The translations under genes were made by a program, and so were the position numbers. From the NCBI GenBank assembly GCA_002412715.1, contig DHVP01000030.1:1-44777 (forward strand): a stretch of DNA of 44,777 bases. Direction: 5' to 3'. Shown here one piece after another: positions 9,835-18,520 of the stretch. Every line of letters starts with the position of its first letter. Position 1 is the stretch's first letter. Under the pieces are notes generated by a model, which searched no databases, was not told the origin of the DNA, and saw only the letters and a program-made list of their open reading frames with translations. Source of the DNA: Deltaproteobacteria bacterium UBA5205 (lineage in GTDB: Bacteria > Desulfobacterota > Syntrophorhabdia > Syntrophorhabdales > Syntrophorhabdaceae).

Positions 9835-10179
9835 ATGAAAAAGGCACCAAAATTCTTCGTTTGTGCGGCCATCGCACTGTCGTTGTTCCATCTGTGGGAC
9901 GGGCTGGCTCTTTCCGGCGATTCAACCAACGTGATAAAAGACATAACAGGCTACACGGGAAAAGAGTCCGCGCAATCCGGTGGGGGCTCTTATGTGCAGA
10001 TGGCCTACGTAGGGGCCTACGGGGAAACGCAGAGAAACTGCGAAAGACCCAACACTTTCACCGGCGCATGCAGCTGCCCAGCCGGCTACAGCCCTCAATT
10101 GGTCGGTGCGGGGGAAATCACCACCCCCTATGCGGACGGTTTTCCCCCGAGGTATTACGGTTTCCACTGCGAGAAATAG
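9835..10179 (+). CDS. Small exported protein, cysteine-containing, unknown function
   Basis: A predicted 114-residue protein with an N-terminal signal peptide (MKKAPKFFVCAAIALSLF, cleavage near residue 30). The mature part ends in a small domain with four cysteines (NCERPNTFTGACSCPAGY and a final HCEK), probably two disulfide bonds in the periplasm. The ATG at 9835 has an excellent AGGAGG site seven bases upstream. I do not recognise the family. It is followed by a frameshifted gene remnant on the same strand. Confidence 0.75.
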   Translation: MKKAPKFFVCAAIALSLFHLWDGLALSGDSTNVIKDITGYTGKESAQSGGGSYVQMAYVGAYGETQRNCERPNTFTGACSCPAGYSPQLVGAGEITTPYADGFPPRYYGFHCEK

Positions 10180-10297
10180 TGACCCTGGACGTGACGAAAG
10201 AAACGCGGGTTGCAGGGGCGCTGATGAGGTGCTTGATTTTGCTGAATCAGCCCGTCTTTCGGGTAATGACCGCACATAAAAAAGCTTGAATGTTTGA

Positions 10298-10617
10298 CCC
10301 TCTTCGGGCCGCGAGACGTACGGGGGCACTCCGAACCTCTTTTTGATACCCCCATCAAAGGGCGACTTCTCCGGTAAGGTCGATTCAATCCAGCTAGCGG
10401 GGACAAAGGCAACGACCTTCAATCGCAAGAGTGTCCGGTACATTGGAGAACGCTCCCCAAGCCTGAAAAGGTGGTCCTGTTCGAACATTTTATCGTCGTT
10501 CCCGACAGCAAGGACCAGGGGTTTTATGTTCTTAAATTGTCTGTTCCTTCCGCGATAAAAACCAGATACGCGGCAATTTTCGAGAATGTCGTGAAATCTT
10601 TCCTGCCGGAACGATAA
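10298..10617 (+). pseudogene. Frameshifted remnant of a small protein gene
   Basis: Two adjoining reading frames look like one broken coding region. The first, opened after a stop at 10295-10297, reads ETYGGTPNLFLIPPSKGDF and continues through GKVDSIQLAGTKATTFNRK to about 10475. The second picks up around 10472 as KVVLFEHFIVVPDSKDQGFY, continues LKLSVPSAIKTRYAAIFENV and stops at 10617. The joined product would be about 105 residues with no intact start. The second half has the alternating pattern of a beta-rich C-terminal domain seen in small lipoproteins, but I do not recognise a family. A sequencing error near 10470 could cause the shift, but the missing start favours decay. Confidence 0.5.
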
Positions 10618-10634
10618 GAAAGAAACAGATCCTC

Positions 10635-11276
10635 TCACTCATTCATCCATGGATGTTTTTCTTTTGCCTTTCGTCTCGATCTTTTTATAGCGTTTCCGAT
10701 AGACACCGCACCAAGGCTGGCAAAGACATATATCAATAACCTTAACCCGTAATCCCACCCATCGGGGACAACAAAGTAGGCAATTCCGAAACCCGCAACA
10801 AGCCATACGGCCGACCATATGACATCTGACGCCAATTTCAGTTCCAGCGCTTTTACCCTGAGTTCGGACACCGGCTTGTAGATCCTTATATGAAGGATGT
10901 CGCGTGCTTGCCTCAGGTATTCTTTTGGGACTGCTATCCTGGACGGTCCGTATGCGGTGAAGTGATCGGAAAGAGGGCGGCTTGTTTGCGGCTTCTCGTT
11001 GGACGATATTCCTTCGCCCTTTACAATGAAAGGAATGCCCGCATCGATGAGAACCGAGCGGATTACCGTCAGCTCTCCTGAATCCGCGGCTTCGACAAGA
11101 ACGGCATAATTCGCAGGGCCCGATGGGTCTTCGGTGTCATCGTCATGAAAATAGGTGTCGCCTTCGTCGTCAATGGCAAGGTCCGGTCCGGGCAACCGGT
11201 CAACGAGGCGCACCTCACATATCCTGCAGACCGTCAATCCTTCTTTGTATTCACTTCGACAACGGGGGCAAAAAAT
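10635..11276 (-). CDS. DUF2007-like protein with N-terminal zinc ribbon and C-terminal membrane helices
   Basis: The N-terminus carries two CxxC knuckles (FCPRCRSEY and VCRIC), a zinc ribbon. A putative signal-transducing DUF2007-type domain follows (about 60-135: AVLVEAADSGELTVIRSVL, AGIPFIV, RIAVPKEYLRQARDIL), then two membrane helices (about 150-190) and a basic tail. The likely start is unusual: the zinc ribbon extends upstream of the TTG at 11237, and the only start-like codon before it is ATT at 11276, with GGAG seven bases upstream. That gives 213 residues. It follows the MBL-fold hydrolase gene by 49 bases, probably in one operon. Confidence 0.72.
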   Translation of the reverse strand: MFCPRCRSEYKEGLTVCRICEVRLVDRLPGPDLAIDDEGDTYFHDDDTEDPSGPANYAVLVEAADSGELTVIRSVLIDAGIPFIVKGEGISSNEKPQTSRPLSDHFTAYGPSRIAVPKEYLRQARDILHIRIYKPVSELRVKALELKLASDVIWSAVWLVAGFGIAYFVVPDGWDYGLRLLIYVFASLGAVSIGNAIKRSRRKAKEKHPWMNE

Positions 11277-11325
11277 GGGTCAGCTCCACAGCGTTTTTCC
11301 TGGACTCCGGCCTACTTTATGCGGC

Positions 11326-12252
11326 CTATTTCACCTGCTTCTTCAGGTACTTCATCTGGACATTCGGCGCGATGAGCCATGCGCCCTCGGGCCGCTCGGG
11401 CACAACGCTCTTCAGTTCCGCAGCGATCTTTTGGGCGTCGTCGGATTGGGACGCAAGCTCTTTTGCCTTCTTGTCAAATGCAAGAATGTACTTTTTCATG
11501 GCGGCAACGTCTTTCTTCCCCGACAGAGGGCCGTGGCCGGGGATGATCTTTTCTGCGTCCATTGAGTTGATCTCGTCCAGCTGCCTGGCCCATTCGTCGA
11601 TATTCCCCTCACCCATGAAGGGATGGTAACCGGTGAAAAGCACGTCACCGGCGAAGAGGATTTTCTTGTCGCTGAGATATACCAGCGTGTCCCCGCCGGT
11701 GTGGGAATGGCGGGCGTGGATCAGTTCGATCTGCTGGCCGCCGATGTCGATGGTCATTCTATCGCCGTAGGCAAGGGTGGGATACGCCGGGATGGTTCCC
11801 GCCATATCTTTTGGCGTAAGGCCGTATTCCTTGATATTCTTCAAGGTAGCTACGGCGCTCTTCTCCATCTCTTTTTTATCGTTTTGCTGGGCGATCACGA
11901 CGGCGCCGAGTTTGACAAACTCGGAATTGCCGAAGGCATGGTCAAGGTGATAATGGGTATTGACAACATATTTGATCGGCTTGCGGGAAACTGCCCGGAT
12001 ATCCTTGATGAAACGCTTTGCCTCTTTGGCGGAAACCAGGGTGTCCACAACCACTATGCCATCTTTGCCGACAACTATGCCCGCGTTGGCCCCGAAGCTG
12101 TTATCCCTGGAACCATTCTTTACATCAACATAGGAATACACATTATCGGCAATCTTCGTTAATTTGTCGGCGGCGAACGCGTCGGTACTCAACAGGAGCA
12201 GCGCAAGAACCAAAAACACCACTTTTCCTGAAACGGCCAGGGATTTCTTCAT
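11326..12252 (-). CDS. Exported MBL-fold metallo-hydrolase
   Basis: A 308-residue metallo-beta-lactamase-fold hydrolase with a signal peptide (1-28, ending DAFA), hence periplasmic. The dinuclear metal site is complete: HxHxDH as H100-Y-H102-L-D104-H105, then H184 (RHSHTGGD), D203 (FAGDVLF) and H240 (IPGHG). This set fits the broad subclass B3/cyclase-type group that also includes quinoprotein-linked SoxH-like proteins; the substrate is unknown and antibiotic hydrolysis should not be assumed. The ATG at 12252 has an AGGAGG site; a longer in-frame start at 12339 would disrupt the signal peptide. Confidence 0.87.
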   Translation of the reverse strand: MKKSLAVSGKVVFLVLALLLLSTDAFAADKLTKIADNVYSYVDVKNGSRDNSFGANAGIVVGKDGIVVVDTLVSAKEAKRFIKDIRAVSRKPIKYVVNTHYHLDHAFGNSEFVKLGAVVIAQQNDKKEMEKSAVATLKNIKEYGLTPKDMAGTIPAYPTLAYGDRMTIDIGGQQIELIHARHSHTGGDTLVYLSDKKILFAGDVLFTGYHPFMGEGNIDEWARQLDEINSMDAEKIIPGHGPLSGKKDVAAMKKYILAFDKKAKELASQSDDAQKIAAELKSVVPERPEGAWLIAPNVQMKYLKKQVK

Positions 12253-12459
12253 GGATATCCTCCTATCTGCGCCCATGATATGAACCATCGAAAGAGCAGA
12301 GGGCCAGTATAGGCCCTCTAACCCCTCACCCTTCCCCATAAATTACGTGTTTGAATCATTCTGATACTATCGTCGAAAAAAGTCAATCTAAAAACGTGCG
12401 GGTCGTGAAAGGCAACAGGCGACGGAACGCGGCAGAAAACAAAGTCTTTCGATGATATC

Positions 12460-12693
12460 CTAAGGCAGCATCGGCTTCGGGGGATTGACCGGTGTTGGAG
12501 AGGCAGGACTGATGTCAGGTGGTTTGTCGTAACATATACCCAGACAGGCTCTCAGACATCGTGCCTCTTCCTTGTTGTCCCGGCACCGATCGGCGCATCG
12601 GTTGCATGGCTCCCCCACTTCCGCGTAACAGGCCGGGGATATCGCGATGATGAAAAGCACCGCAAATACACATATTCTCCGGATCGATTTCAT
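12460..12693 (-). CDS. Small exported cysteine-rich protein with twin CX3C motif
   Basis: A 77-residue protein with a signal peptide (about 1-25). The short mature region holds the pattern C-x2-C-x3-C-x8-C-x3-C-x3-C (EPCNRCADRCR...ARCLRACLGICY), followed by a proline-rich tail. The spacing suggests two short helices held by disulfides in the periplasm, or metal binding. GAGGAAG precedes the ATG at 12693. No family recognised. It lies 207 bases upstream of the MBL-fold gene, and that gap holds no gene I can support. Confidence 0.68.
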   Translation of the reverse strand: MKSIRRICVFAVLFIIAISPACYAEVGEPCNRCADRCRDNKEEARCLRACLGICYDKPPDISPASPTPVNPPKPMLP

Positions 12694-12970
12694 GGATTCT
12701 TCCTCCATTATGGATGCTGCGCTCACGCATCACGCCTCCCGTTGCCGGGGAAATTTAAAGCCGCGATCATGCTAGTGAGACACATGAAAGACGCGGGAAG
12801 TTCCTTTGTTATCAGATGACATGCCCTTTCGTCCCGTGGCCATGCAATGTGATCTTATATAGCCCCGGTCCCTGTGATGTCAAATGTTTTAATCTTGAAA
12901 AATGGGGCCGAATGCGGTCAAATCTTCCGATCACACGAAATCATTATCGCCGGACACCGGGAGGATCCTC

Positions 12971-14086
12971 ATGAAGACAAGGTCTGCCTGCATCATTCCT
13001 GCAATTACTGTTCTTTTGTTTTTCGCTTCCGCGGTATATGTCTTTGCGGAAAACCTTCCGCAGCTCACCCCGGAGAGGGTCGACGAGGTCGTCACAAAAT
13101 TGATGAAGGAGAAAAATATCCCGGGACTCTCCATCGCCGTATCCATGCCGGGAAAGACGATCGAGAGAAACTACGGCATCGCCAACAAGGAGCACAACAT
13201 TCCCCTGGTGAAGGACTCGGTGTTCGAGATAGGGTCCGTCTCCAAGACTTTTACGGCGATAGGGATTCTCATGCTTCAGGAGCAGAAGAAGCTGAGCGTT
13301 ACCGACAGGCTCACAAAGTATTTTCCTCAATACCCCCAGTGGCACGACATTACCCTTAAACACCTTCTCCAGCACACCTCGGGCATAACTGAAATGACGG
13401 AAACGGAACCATTTAAAAACAACCAGCAGAAGGACTGGACGCCCCGGGAGGTCATAGCCCGCATGGCCGCGGAGCCTCTCGATTTTGAACCGGGACAGAA
13501 CGCCGTCTACAGTAACGTGGGGTGTGTTATCCTGGGACTCGTGATTGAAAAGGTGACGGGTATTTCCTATGGCGATTTTCTCAATGAGAGGATCCTGAAA
13601 CCCCTCGGGATGAGCCATACCATGCTCGGCAGCACAAGCGCCATAATTCCCGGGCGGGCTTCCGGGTACGTCTACACCGACAAACTTATGAACGCCCCTT
13701 TCGCAAGCCTTGTTCTGCCCTACGCAAGCGGCGGCATGACCTCCACCGCCTCGGATCTCATCAAACTCACGAAGGTATTTACGGCAAAGGCCCTTCTCAG
13801 CAAGAGATCGCTGAACGATATGTTTGCCCCTGTCCGTCTCAACAAAGGTACGGAATTTGTATCAACCGGCCCGGGCCTTCATATGACCTTCGGCTACGGC
13901 CTCGATTCGATCGTGGTCGGGAAAAGGGTCATCCCCGCCAAGACAGGCGGCATATCGGGGTTTAACTCCTTCTTTGCCTGGTTTCCCGAATCCGGGACCA
14001 TGGTGGCGTTGACGGCAAATCTCGATAATTCTTTGGAGAGCCTCGTCATCATCACGGACGCGCTGTTCGAACTGAAGACACGGTAG
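12971..14086 (+). CDS. Exported serine hydrolase of the beta-lactamase/class C PBP family
   Basis: A 371-residue serine hydrolase of the AmpC/EstB/low-molecular-weight PBP fold, exported by a signal peptide (1-27). The catalytic SxxK is S89-V-S-K92 (GSVSKTF), the YxN motif is Y180-S-N182, and a C-terminal KTG-like motif reads AKTGGISGF. These proteins act as peptidases on cell-wall or D-amino-acid peptides, or as esterases; antibiotic resistance is not implied. The start at 12971 has a GGGAGG site and gives a clean signal peptide, unlike the in-frame ATG at 12902. It is divergent from the cysteine-rich gene. Confidence 0.88.
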   Translation: MKTRSACIIPAITVLLFFASAVYVFAENLPQLTPERVDEVVTKLMKEKNIPGLSIAVSMPGKTIERNYGIANKEHNIPLVKDSVFEIGSVSKTFTAIGILMLQEQKKLSVTDRLTKYFPQYPQWHDITLKHLLQHTSGITEMTETEPFKNNQQKDWTPREVIARMAAEPLDFEPGQNAVYSNVGCVILGLVIEKVTGISYGDFLNERILKPLGMSHTMLGSTSAIIPGRASGYVYTDKLMNAPFASLVLPYASGGMTSTASDLIKLTKVFTAKALLSKRSLNDMFAPVRLNKGTEFVSTGPGLHMTFGYGLDSIVVGKRVIPAKTGGISGFNSFFAWFPESGTMVALTANLDNSLESLVIITDALFELKTR

Positions 14087-14282
14087 GACGCGAAGAAGGC
14101 CCTCGTCCGGATCATATCCGGCCCTGACGTACCCGTATGTCACTTCCCGAACGGCGACCCATGCCTTGTCAATCGTCCACCTGTGGGGTCGGGGTGTATC
14201 GGCCCTCTTTTTCAAAGCAATATCGGGGAATATGACGTGTCAGATGCGCCCGGATCGGGTATACTAGAACGTTTGAGGTGAT

Positions 14283-16211
14283 ATGGGACTGATTCGCATA
14301 CATGATGTTTCACTGAGTTTCGGGGGGCCGCGGCTCCTTGATTGCATCACGCTCCAGATCGAGCCGGGCGAGAGGATCGGCCTTCTCGGTCGCAACGGGT
14401 CGGGCAAGTCGACCCTTATGAAGCTGCTCGCCGGCGAGATCGCTCCCGATTCGGGCGAGATCGTTCCCGGCGGCAATGTGAACATAGCGATGCTCCCCCA
14501 GCAGGTTCCCGATGACCTGCCCGGAACAGTCTACGATATCGTGGCGCTCGGAGCCGCCGGGCACGCACGGCTCCTCAGAGAATATCATGATCTTACAATC
14601 CTCATCTCAAAAAGAGGTGACGAAAACCTTTTGAGGGCCCTCGAACAGGTCCAGCACAAGATAGAGACATCCGGCGCCTGGCAGCACCACCAGCGCATTA
14701 AAACAGTGATCGAACGAACCGCGGTCGATGAGAATGCCCTTTTCCAGACTCTTTCCGCCGGCATGAAGCGGCGTGTCTTTCTGGCCAGGGCGCTCGTAAA
14801 GGAACCGGACCTTCTCCTTCTCGACGAGCCCACAAACCACCTCGATATGGCGACCATCCTCTGGCTCGAGGAATTTCTCCTCAAGTATGGAAAGACGCTC
14901 ATGTTCGTAACCCATGACCGGGCCTTTCTCCAGCGCCTGGCGACACGGATAGTTGAGATCGACCGGGGCCGCCTGACGTCCTATACCTGCGATTACCATA
15001 CCTATCTCGAACGCCGGCAGGCCCTTCTGGACGCCCAGGAGAAACAATGGGCCGAGTTTGACAGGAAACTGGCACGGGAGGAGACGTGGATCAGGCAGGG
15101 GGTCAAGGCCCGCCGTACCCGCGATGAAGGCAGGGTCCGGGCACTGATGCGCATGCGGCAGGAGCGGGCGGCACGGCAGGAGGCCGCGGGTCTGTCCCGG
15201 TTCTCTATCGAAGAGGCGGAACGTAGCGGACGCATAGTTGCCGATGCCCGGGACGTATCGTTTGCCTGGGGCGACACGAGAATAATCGACAGGTTCTCCA
15301 CCACCATCGTCCGCGGCGACAGGGTGGGCGTCATAGGTCCCAACGGCTGCGGCAAGACCACCCTCCTCAAGATACTCCTCGGTCAACTGGAACCCGAGGA
15401 GGGCAAGGTCCGGCTGGGTACCAACATCTCTGTTGCCTACTTCGATCAACTCCGCTCCCAGCTTGACGAAAACAGAACTCTCCGGGAGAACATCGGGGAA
15501 GGTAACGATATGATCGTTACCGGCAGCACAACCCGTCACGTCGTCGGATATCTCCAGGATTTTCTTTTTTCACCTGAACGGACCATGTCGCCCGTCAGTT
15601 CCCTTTCCGGCGGCGAACGCAACCGCCTGCTTCTCGCGAAGCTCTTTATCGTCCCCTCCAACATCCTTGTCCTTGATGAGCCCACCAACGATCTCGACAC
15701 CGAAACACTCGAACTGCTGGAGGACAAACTCCTCGAATACAACGGGACCATCCTGATGGTAAGCCATGACAGGACGTTCCTGAACAACGTCGTTACCTCA
15801 ACGATCGTCTTCGAAGACGACGGGAAGTTGAGAGAATATGTCGGCGGTTACGATGACTGGCTCCGGCAGAAAAGCGCGTCCGCTCAGAAACCGGGTGACG
15901 AGGCACCGAAAGAGCGCAAGCAAAAGAAGGCCAGGGCGCCGCAAGAAAAGAAACGGTTGTCCTTCAAAGAAACCAGAGAGCTCGAATCCCTGCCCCCGTT
16001 GATCGAGGCCCTGGAGACGGAAAAACAGCAATTGACGCAGATACTGAATTCGCCCGACTTCTACACTAGCCGCGACCTCGAAAGGATGAAGACCGTCAAT
16101 GACCGCTGGAAAGCACTTGAAAATGAACTGGAGACCGCCTATCACCGCTGGGACGAACTGGAAACACTCAAGGCCGCACTGGGCGGCTCCCCCGAAGGAA
16201 AATTCGAGTGA
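14283..16211 (+). CDS. ABC-F family ATPase (Uup-like)
   Basis: A soluble 642-residue protein with two ABC ATPase domains and no membrane segment, typical of ABC-F translation factors. NBD1 has Walker A GRNGSGKST (about 37-45), signature LSAGMKRR and Walker B LLLLDEPTNHLD. The linker (about 240-310) is rich in charged residues. NBD2 has GPNGCGKTT, LSGGERNR and LVLDEPTNDLD. A basic linker (540-565) and a C-terminal coiled coil (570-640) match Uup, which binds DNA and ribosomes. Antibiotic protection by other ABC-F members cannot be inferred. GAGGTG precedes the ATG; a TATACT -10-like box lies at 14260-14265 without a clear -35. Confidence 0.92.
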   Translation: MGLIRIHDVSLSFGGPRLLDCITLQIEPGERIGLLGRNGSGKSTLMKLLAGEIAPDSGEIVPGGNVNIAMLPQQVPDDLPGTVYDIVALGAAGHARLLREYHDLTILISKRGDENLLRALEQVQHKIETSGAWQHHQRIKTVIERTAVDENALFQTLSAGMKRRVFLARALVKEPDLLLLDEPTNHLDMATILWLEEFLLKYGKTLMFVTHDRAFLQRLATRIVEIDRGRLTSYTCDYHTYLERRQALLDAQEKQWAEFDRKLAREETWIRQGVKARRTRDEGRVRALMRMRQERAARQEAAGLSRFSIEEAERSGRIVADARDVSFAWGDTRIIDRFSTTIVRGDRVGVIGPNGCGKTTLLKILLGQLEPEEGKVRLGTNISVAYFDQLRSQLDENRTLRENIGEGNDMIVTGSTTRHVVGYLQDFLFSPERTMSPVSSLSGGERNRLLLAKLFIVPSNILVLDEPTNDLDTETLELLEDKLLEYNGTILMVSHDRTFLNNVVTSTIVFEDDGKLREYVGGYDDWLRQKSASAQKPGDEAPKERKQKKARAPQEKKRLSFKETRELESLPPLIEALETEKQQLTQILNSPDFYTSRDLERMKTVNDRWKALENELETAYHRWDELETLKAALGGSPEGKFE

Positions 16212-16477
16212 ACGACGACCCGGTGCTGTTTGTCTATATTCTGGAGTGTTCCGACAGAACCCTTTACACGGGCTGGACCAACAACATGGAAAAACGACTG
16301 CAGGAACACAATGAGGGGAAGAGCGGCGCCAAATACACCCGCGGGCGCCGGCCCGTCAGGCTGGTCTACCGAGAGCTATGCCCTACGAAATCCGATGCTC
16401 TGAAACGGGAAAGAGACATAAAGAAACTGTCCCGCGCACAGAAACTGCTGCTCATAGAAAGCGGTTATCCCGGATAG
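16208..16477 (+). CDS. GIY-YIG nuclease-domain protein (UPF0213/YhbQ type)
   Basis: An 89-residue single-domain protein of the UPF0213 group. The GIY-YIG motif appears as VYILECSDRTLYTGWT, with the conserved arginine in EKRLQEHN and the glutamate in YRELCPTKSDALKRE. The GTG start overlaps the TGA of the ABC-F gene by four bases (GTGA), so translation is coupled. The last 13 bases overlap the end of the convergent flavoprotein gene. UPF0213 proteins are thought to act on damaged or branched DNA, but the role is not settled. Confidence 0.9.
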   Translation: MNDDPVLFVYILECSDRTLYTGWTNNMEKRLQEHNEGKSGAKYTRGRRPVRLVYRELCPTKSDALKRERDIKKLSRAQKLLLIESGYPG

Positions 16478-17061
16478 CGGGCGATATGCGGCTTTATCGC
16501 CTTGCCGAGCCAGTCTATGGCCCGCCCCAGGTGGCGCATGTTGATGAGTCCTTCCTCATCGGCGGCGACCTCACCTTTATCCCGGCCGAAACCCATGTTC
16601 CAGTAGGTAGAGCCCGGAATGATCATGCGGGACATCTGGTACATGTGATTGATGGTGTCGAAGACATTTATGGCACCGCCCCGGCGCAGGGCGACCACCG
16701 CGGCGCCGATCTTGCCGGTGAAGGCATTTCCGTTGGCGCGTGCCACGTACCCGGAGCGTTCGAGGAGAGCTTTCATGTCGGCGGCGACAGCGGCGAAATA
16801 TGTCGGCGAACCCAGGACCATCGCGTCGGCCTTTGCCATCTTTGCGAATACTTCATTGAAAACATCGTTCTTTATTGCACATTCCATGTCCTTCTTTTCC
16901 AGGCACGCGCCGCAGGCAATACAGCCCCGGATGCCCGTACCGCCGACCTGAAACAGGTCCGTCTCCCAGCCGGCCTTCTTGAGTTCGCTGAGCACTTCAT
17001 TCAATAGTATTTCTGTGTTGCCTCCCTTGCGGGCGCTTCCATTGACGGCAACTGCATACAT
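16465..17061 (-). CDS. NADPH-dependent FMN reductase / iron-sulfur flavoprotein
   Basis: A 198-residue flavodoxin-fold oxidoreductase. The N-terminal phosphate-binding loop reads VNGSARKGGNTEILL. A cysteine cluster follows (GCIACGACLEKKDMEC, about residues 47-62), characteristic of archaeal and anaerobe iron-sulfur flavoproteins that bind a [4Fe-4S] cluster next to FMN. VLGSPTYFAAVAADMKALLER is the second FMN-binding region. Likely electron transfer or oxygen/quinone detoxification in the anaerobic cytoplasm. It is convergent with the GIY-YIG gene. Confidence 0.9.
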   Translation of the reverse strand: MYAVAVNGSARKGGNTEILLNEVLSELKKAGWETDLFQVGGTGIRGCIACGACLEKKDMECAIKNDVFNEVFAKMAKADAMVLGSPTYFAAVAADMKALLERSGYVARANGNAFTGKIGAAVVALRRGGAINVFDTINHMYQMSRMIIPGSTYWNMGFGRDKGEVAADEEGLINMRHLGRAIDWLGKAIKPHIARYPG

Positions 17062-17119
17062 AATCGACCTCCGGTATCAGTATGGGATTCATCGGAATTT
17101 CCGGGATGCCTTGCTCTTT

Positions 17120-17520
17120 TTACTTCTTTGGCAATCGGGTGTCAGCCGGTCTTTCGGGGTTATAATAGACCATTATTTCGCTTCCTGTCGGATACTGCGC
17201 CAATGTCTTCTTTGCCCTCCCGGCATAATTATACGGCCGTTCGACGCCCTGGGAACCGGTATATGCCCGCCCTCCACCGTGTATTCAAAGGCCACCATGG
17301 GATAGTAGAAAGGGTCGTCTTCAACCCGGGTGCGGATGGCCTCCTCCACGTTGCCTTCCGTAACCCTGGCTTTTGTCGCGCGCCAGCCGGCAGGGATGGA
17401 CGTGATCCGTCGCATGCCGGTCTTGTTCTTGCGCAAAAGCGCGATAACGCCGATCAATACAAGCACAGGAACGAGGATAAACAAAAGCCCGACCAGCAAT
17501 GGACCAAACATTCCGGACAC
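17120..17520 (-). pseudogene. Frameshifted DUF3592-like membrane protein gene
   Basis: The first frame encodes an N-terminal membrane helix (about 7-28) and the first part of a DUF3592-like domain (GWRATKARVTEG, YYPMVAFEYTVEG), then runs into a non-homologous tail ending at 17173. From a GGGCGGG tract at about 17265-17273 the -1 frame continues the domain perfectly: AYTGSQGVERPYNYAGRAKK, then TLAQYPTGSEIMVYYNPERP, ending at a TAA at 17120-17122. The joined protein would be about 133 residues. Either one base was lost (mutation or sequencing error) or the ribosome shifts here; the tract is not a classical slippery heptamer. Function of DUF3592 is unknown. Confidence 0.7.
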
Positions 17521-17529
17521 ATTCCCTCC

Positions 17530-17697
17530 TCATGGCCTCTTTTTCCACAATTTCTTTACCAGTGAATATCCCCCATAGCCGATTATCGCCCCGACGGCCG
17601 CGGCCACGGGAACCACGACGATGCCAATGGTGGATATCGCCTTCACCACCCTGGCCGTAGCAATGAGTTTGTGCTTTTTTCCCTTCTGAGTTTCCAT
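17530..17697 (-). CDS. Small single-helix membrane protein
   Basis: A 55-residue protein beginning METQKGKKHK, with a basic N-terminus, one hydrophobic segment (about 22-45) and a basic C-terminus (KKLWKKRP). No family is recognised. It lies 9 bases upstream of the DUF3592-like gene, probably in one transcript. The ATG at 17697 is chosen; a TTG eight codons upstream is possible. Confidence 0.55.
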   Translation of the reverse strand: METQKGKKHKLIATARVVKAISTIGIVVVPVAAAVGAIIGYGGYSLVKKLWKKRP

Positions 17698-17853
17698 CAA
17701 TGCCTGCCCGGCCCCCAACACTCAAGTCGCTCGGTCGATTTTGTTTACGTTCCCCTGGTGCCTTTCATCCATTTTCCTGCAATCCCCGGGGATTTGCAAG
17801 AAATTATCACAGGCTGCCGCCGGGTAAAGTATCGAGGCCGATCCGCGAAGCGA

Positions 17854-18489
17854 TCAAAAAGGTTCGCTTTCTTCCGGGACGGGAAATAGATGCCTGTACT
17901 GTGAAGGGGAGACCAGCACGGTCTCCTCGGCGAGCCATCGTGAATTCTTCACGGGTACCCGCAGGTGGCGCCGAAAAAACCGGGTCCAGGACGCGGACGC
18001 CAGTGAAGCTCCCGATGCAAGGCCGAGCGCCAAAATACAGAGATTGTCCGCATTCGCCTTCTTGTCGTCCCACAGCATCGTCCCTCCGACGGCGATGAAA
18101 CCGGCGGCGCACATCAACAGGGGAACGCCGATCTTCAGCATGAGTACGAAGTCCGCTTTCTCCAGGCCGATCTCTTCCGGGTCAACGACCAGATCGAGAC
18201 GGTGTTTCCGAAACACCTGGATCAGGCCGTTATCCCTGACAAGGACGGTGCGATTTCTGTGCATCGTCATCTGCCAGCAGGCAAGGACCACGCCGACGAA
18301 GAACACGACCCCCAGCAACTTAAGCGTGATCGTGCTTAAGGGCAATCGGCTCTCCGACAGGATAAGGATACCGACGACAAGGAAGAAGCCGCCCCAGATT
18401 CCCGGTTGCCATCCAAGGGTTTCGACCACGCGGCGATGCTCGGGGACATAGTCAATTAGCTGTTCTGCTTGTGATAATGCCGGATCCAT
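17854..18489 (-). CDS. Four-helix membrane protein, unknown function
   Basis: A predicted 211-residue inner-membrane protein. Hydrophobic segments are at about 30-47, 55-73, 118-137 and 147-165. Between the two helix pairs is a small cytoplasmic domain (about 75-115) with the look of a PH-like/DUF304 module (RTVLVRDNGLIQVFRKHRL), and the C-terminus is polar. I do not recognise a family. It is followed by two other small membrane-protein genes on the same strand. Confidence 0.65.
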   Translation of the reverse strand: MDPALSQAEQLIDYVPEHRRVVETLGWQPGIWGGFFLVVGILILSESRLPLSTITLKLLGVVFFVGVVLACWQMTMHRNRTVLVRDNGLIQVFRKHRLDLVVDPEEIGLEKADFVLMLKIGVPLLMCAAGFIAVGGTMLWDDKKANADNLCILALGLASGASLASASWTRFFRRHLRVPVKNSRWLAEETVLVSPSQYRHLFPVPEESEPF

Positions 18490-18520
18490 TCTTTTTCCTG
18501 ACGGTAACGCGGCGAAGCCT

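Noticed and set aside
9922..10638. A 238-codon minus-strand frame over the small exported protein and the remnant
   Set aside because: No ribosome-binding site and no recognisable domain; the plus-strand frames there have a signal peptide, a strong ribosome-binding site and protein-like sequence.
12971..14086. Antibiotic-resistance beta-lactamase
   Set aside because: The fold and SxxK/YxN motifs are shared with many peptidases and esterases; nothing in the context supports resistance.
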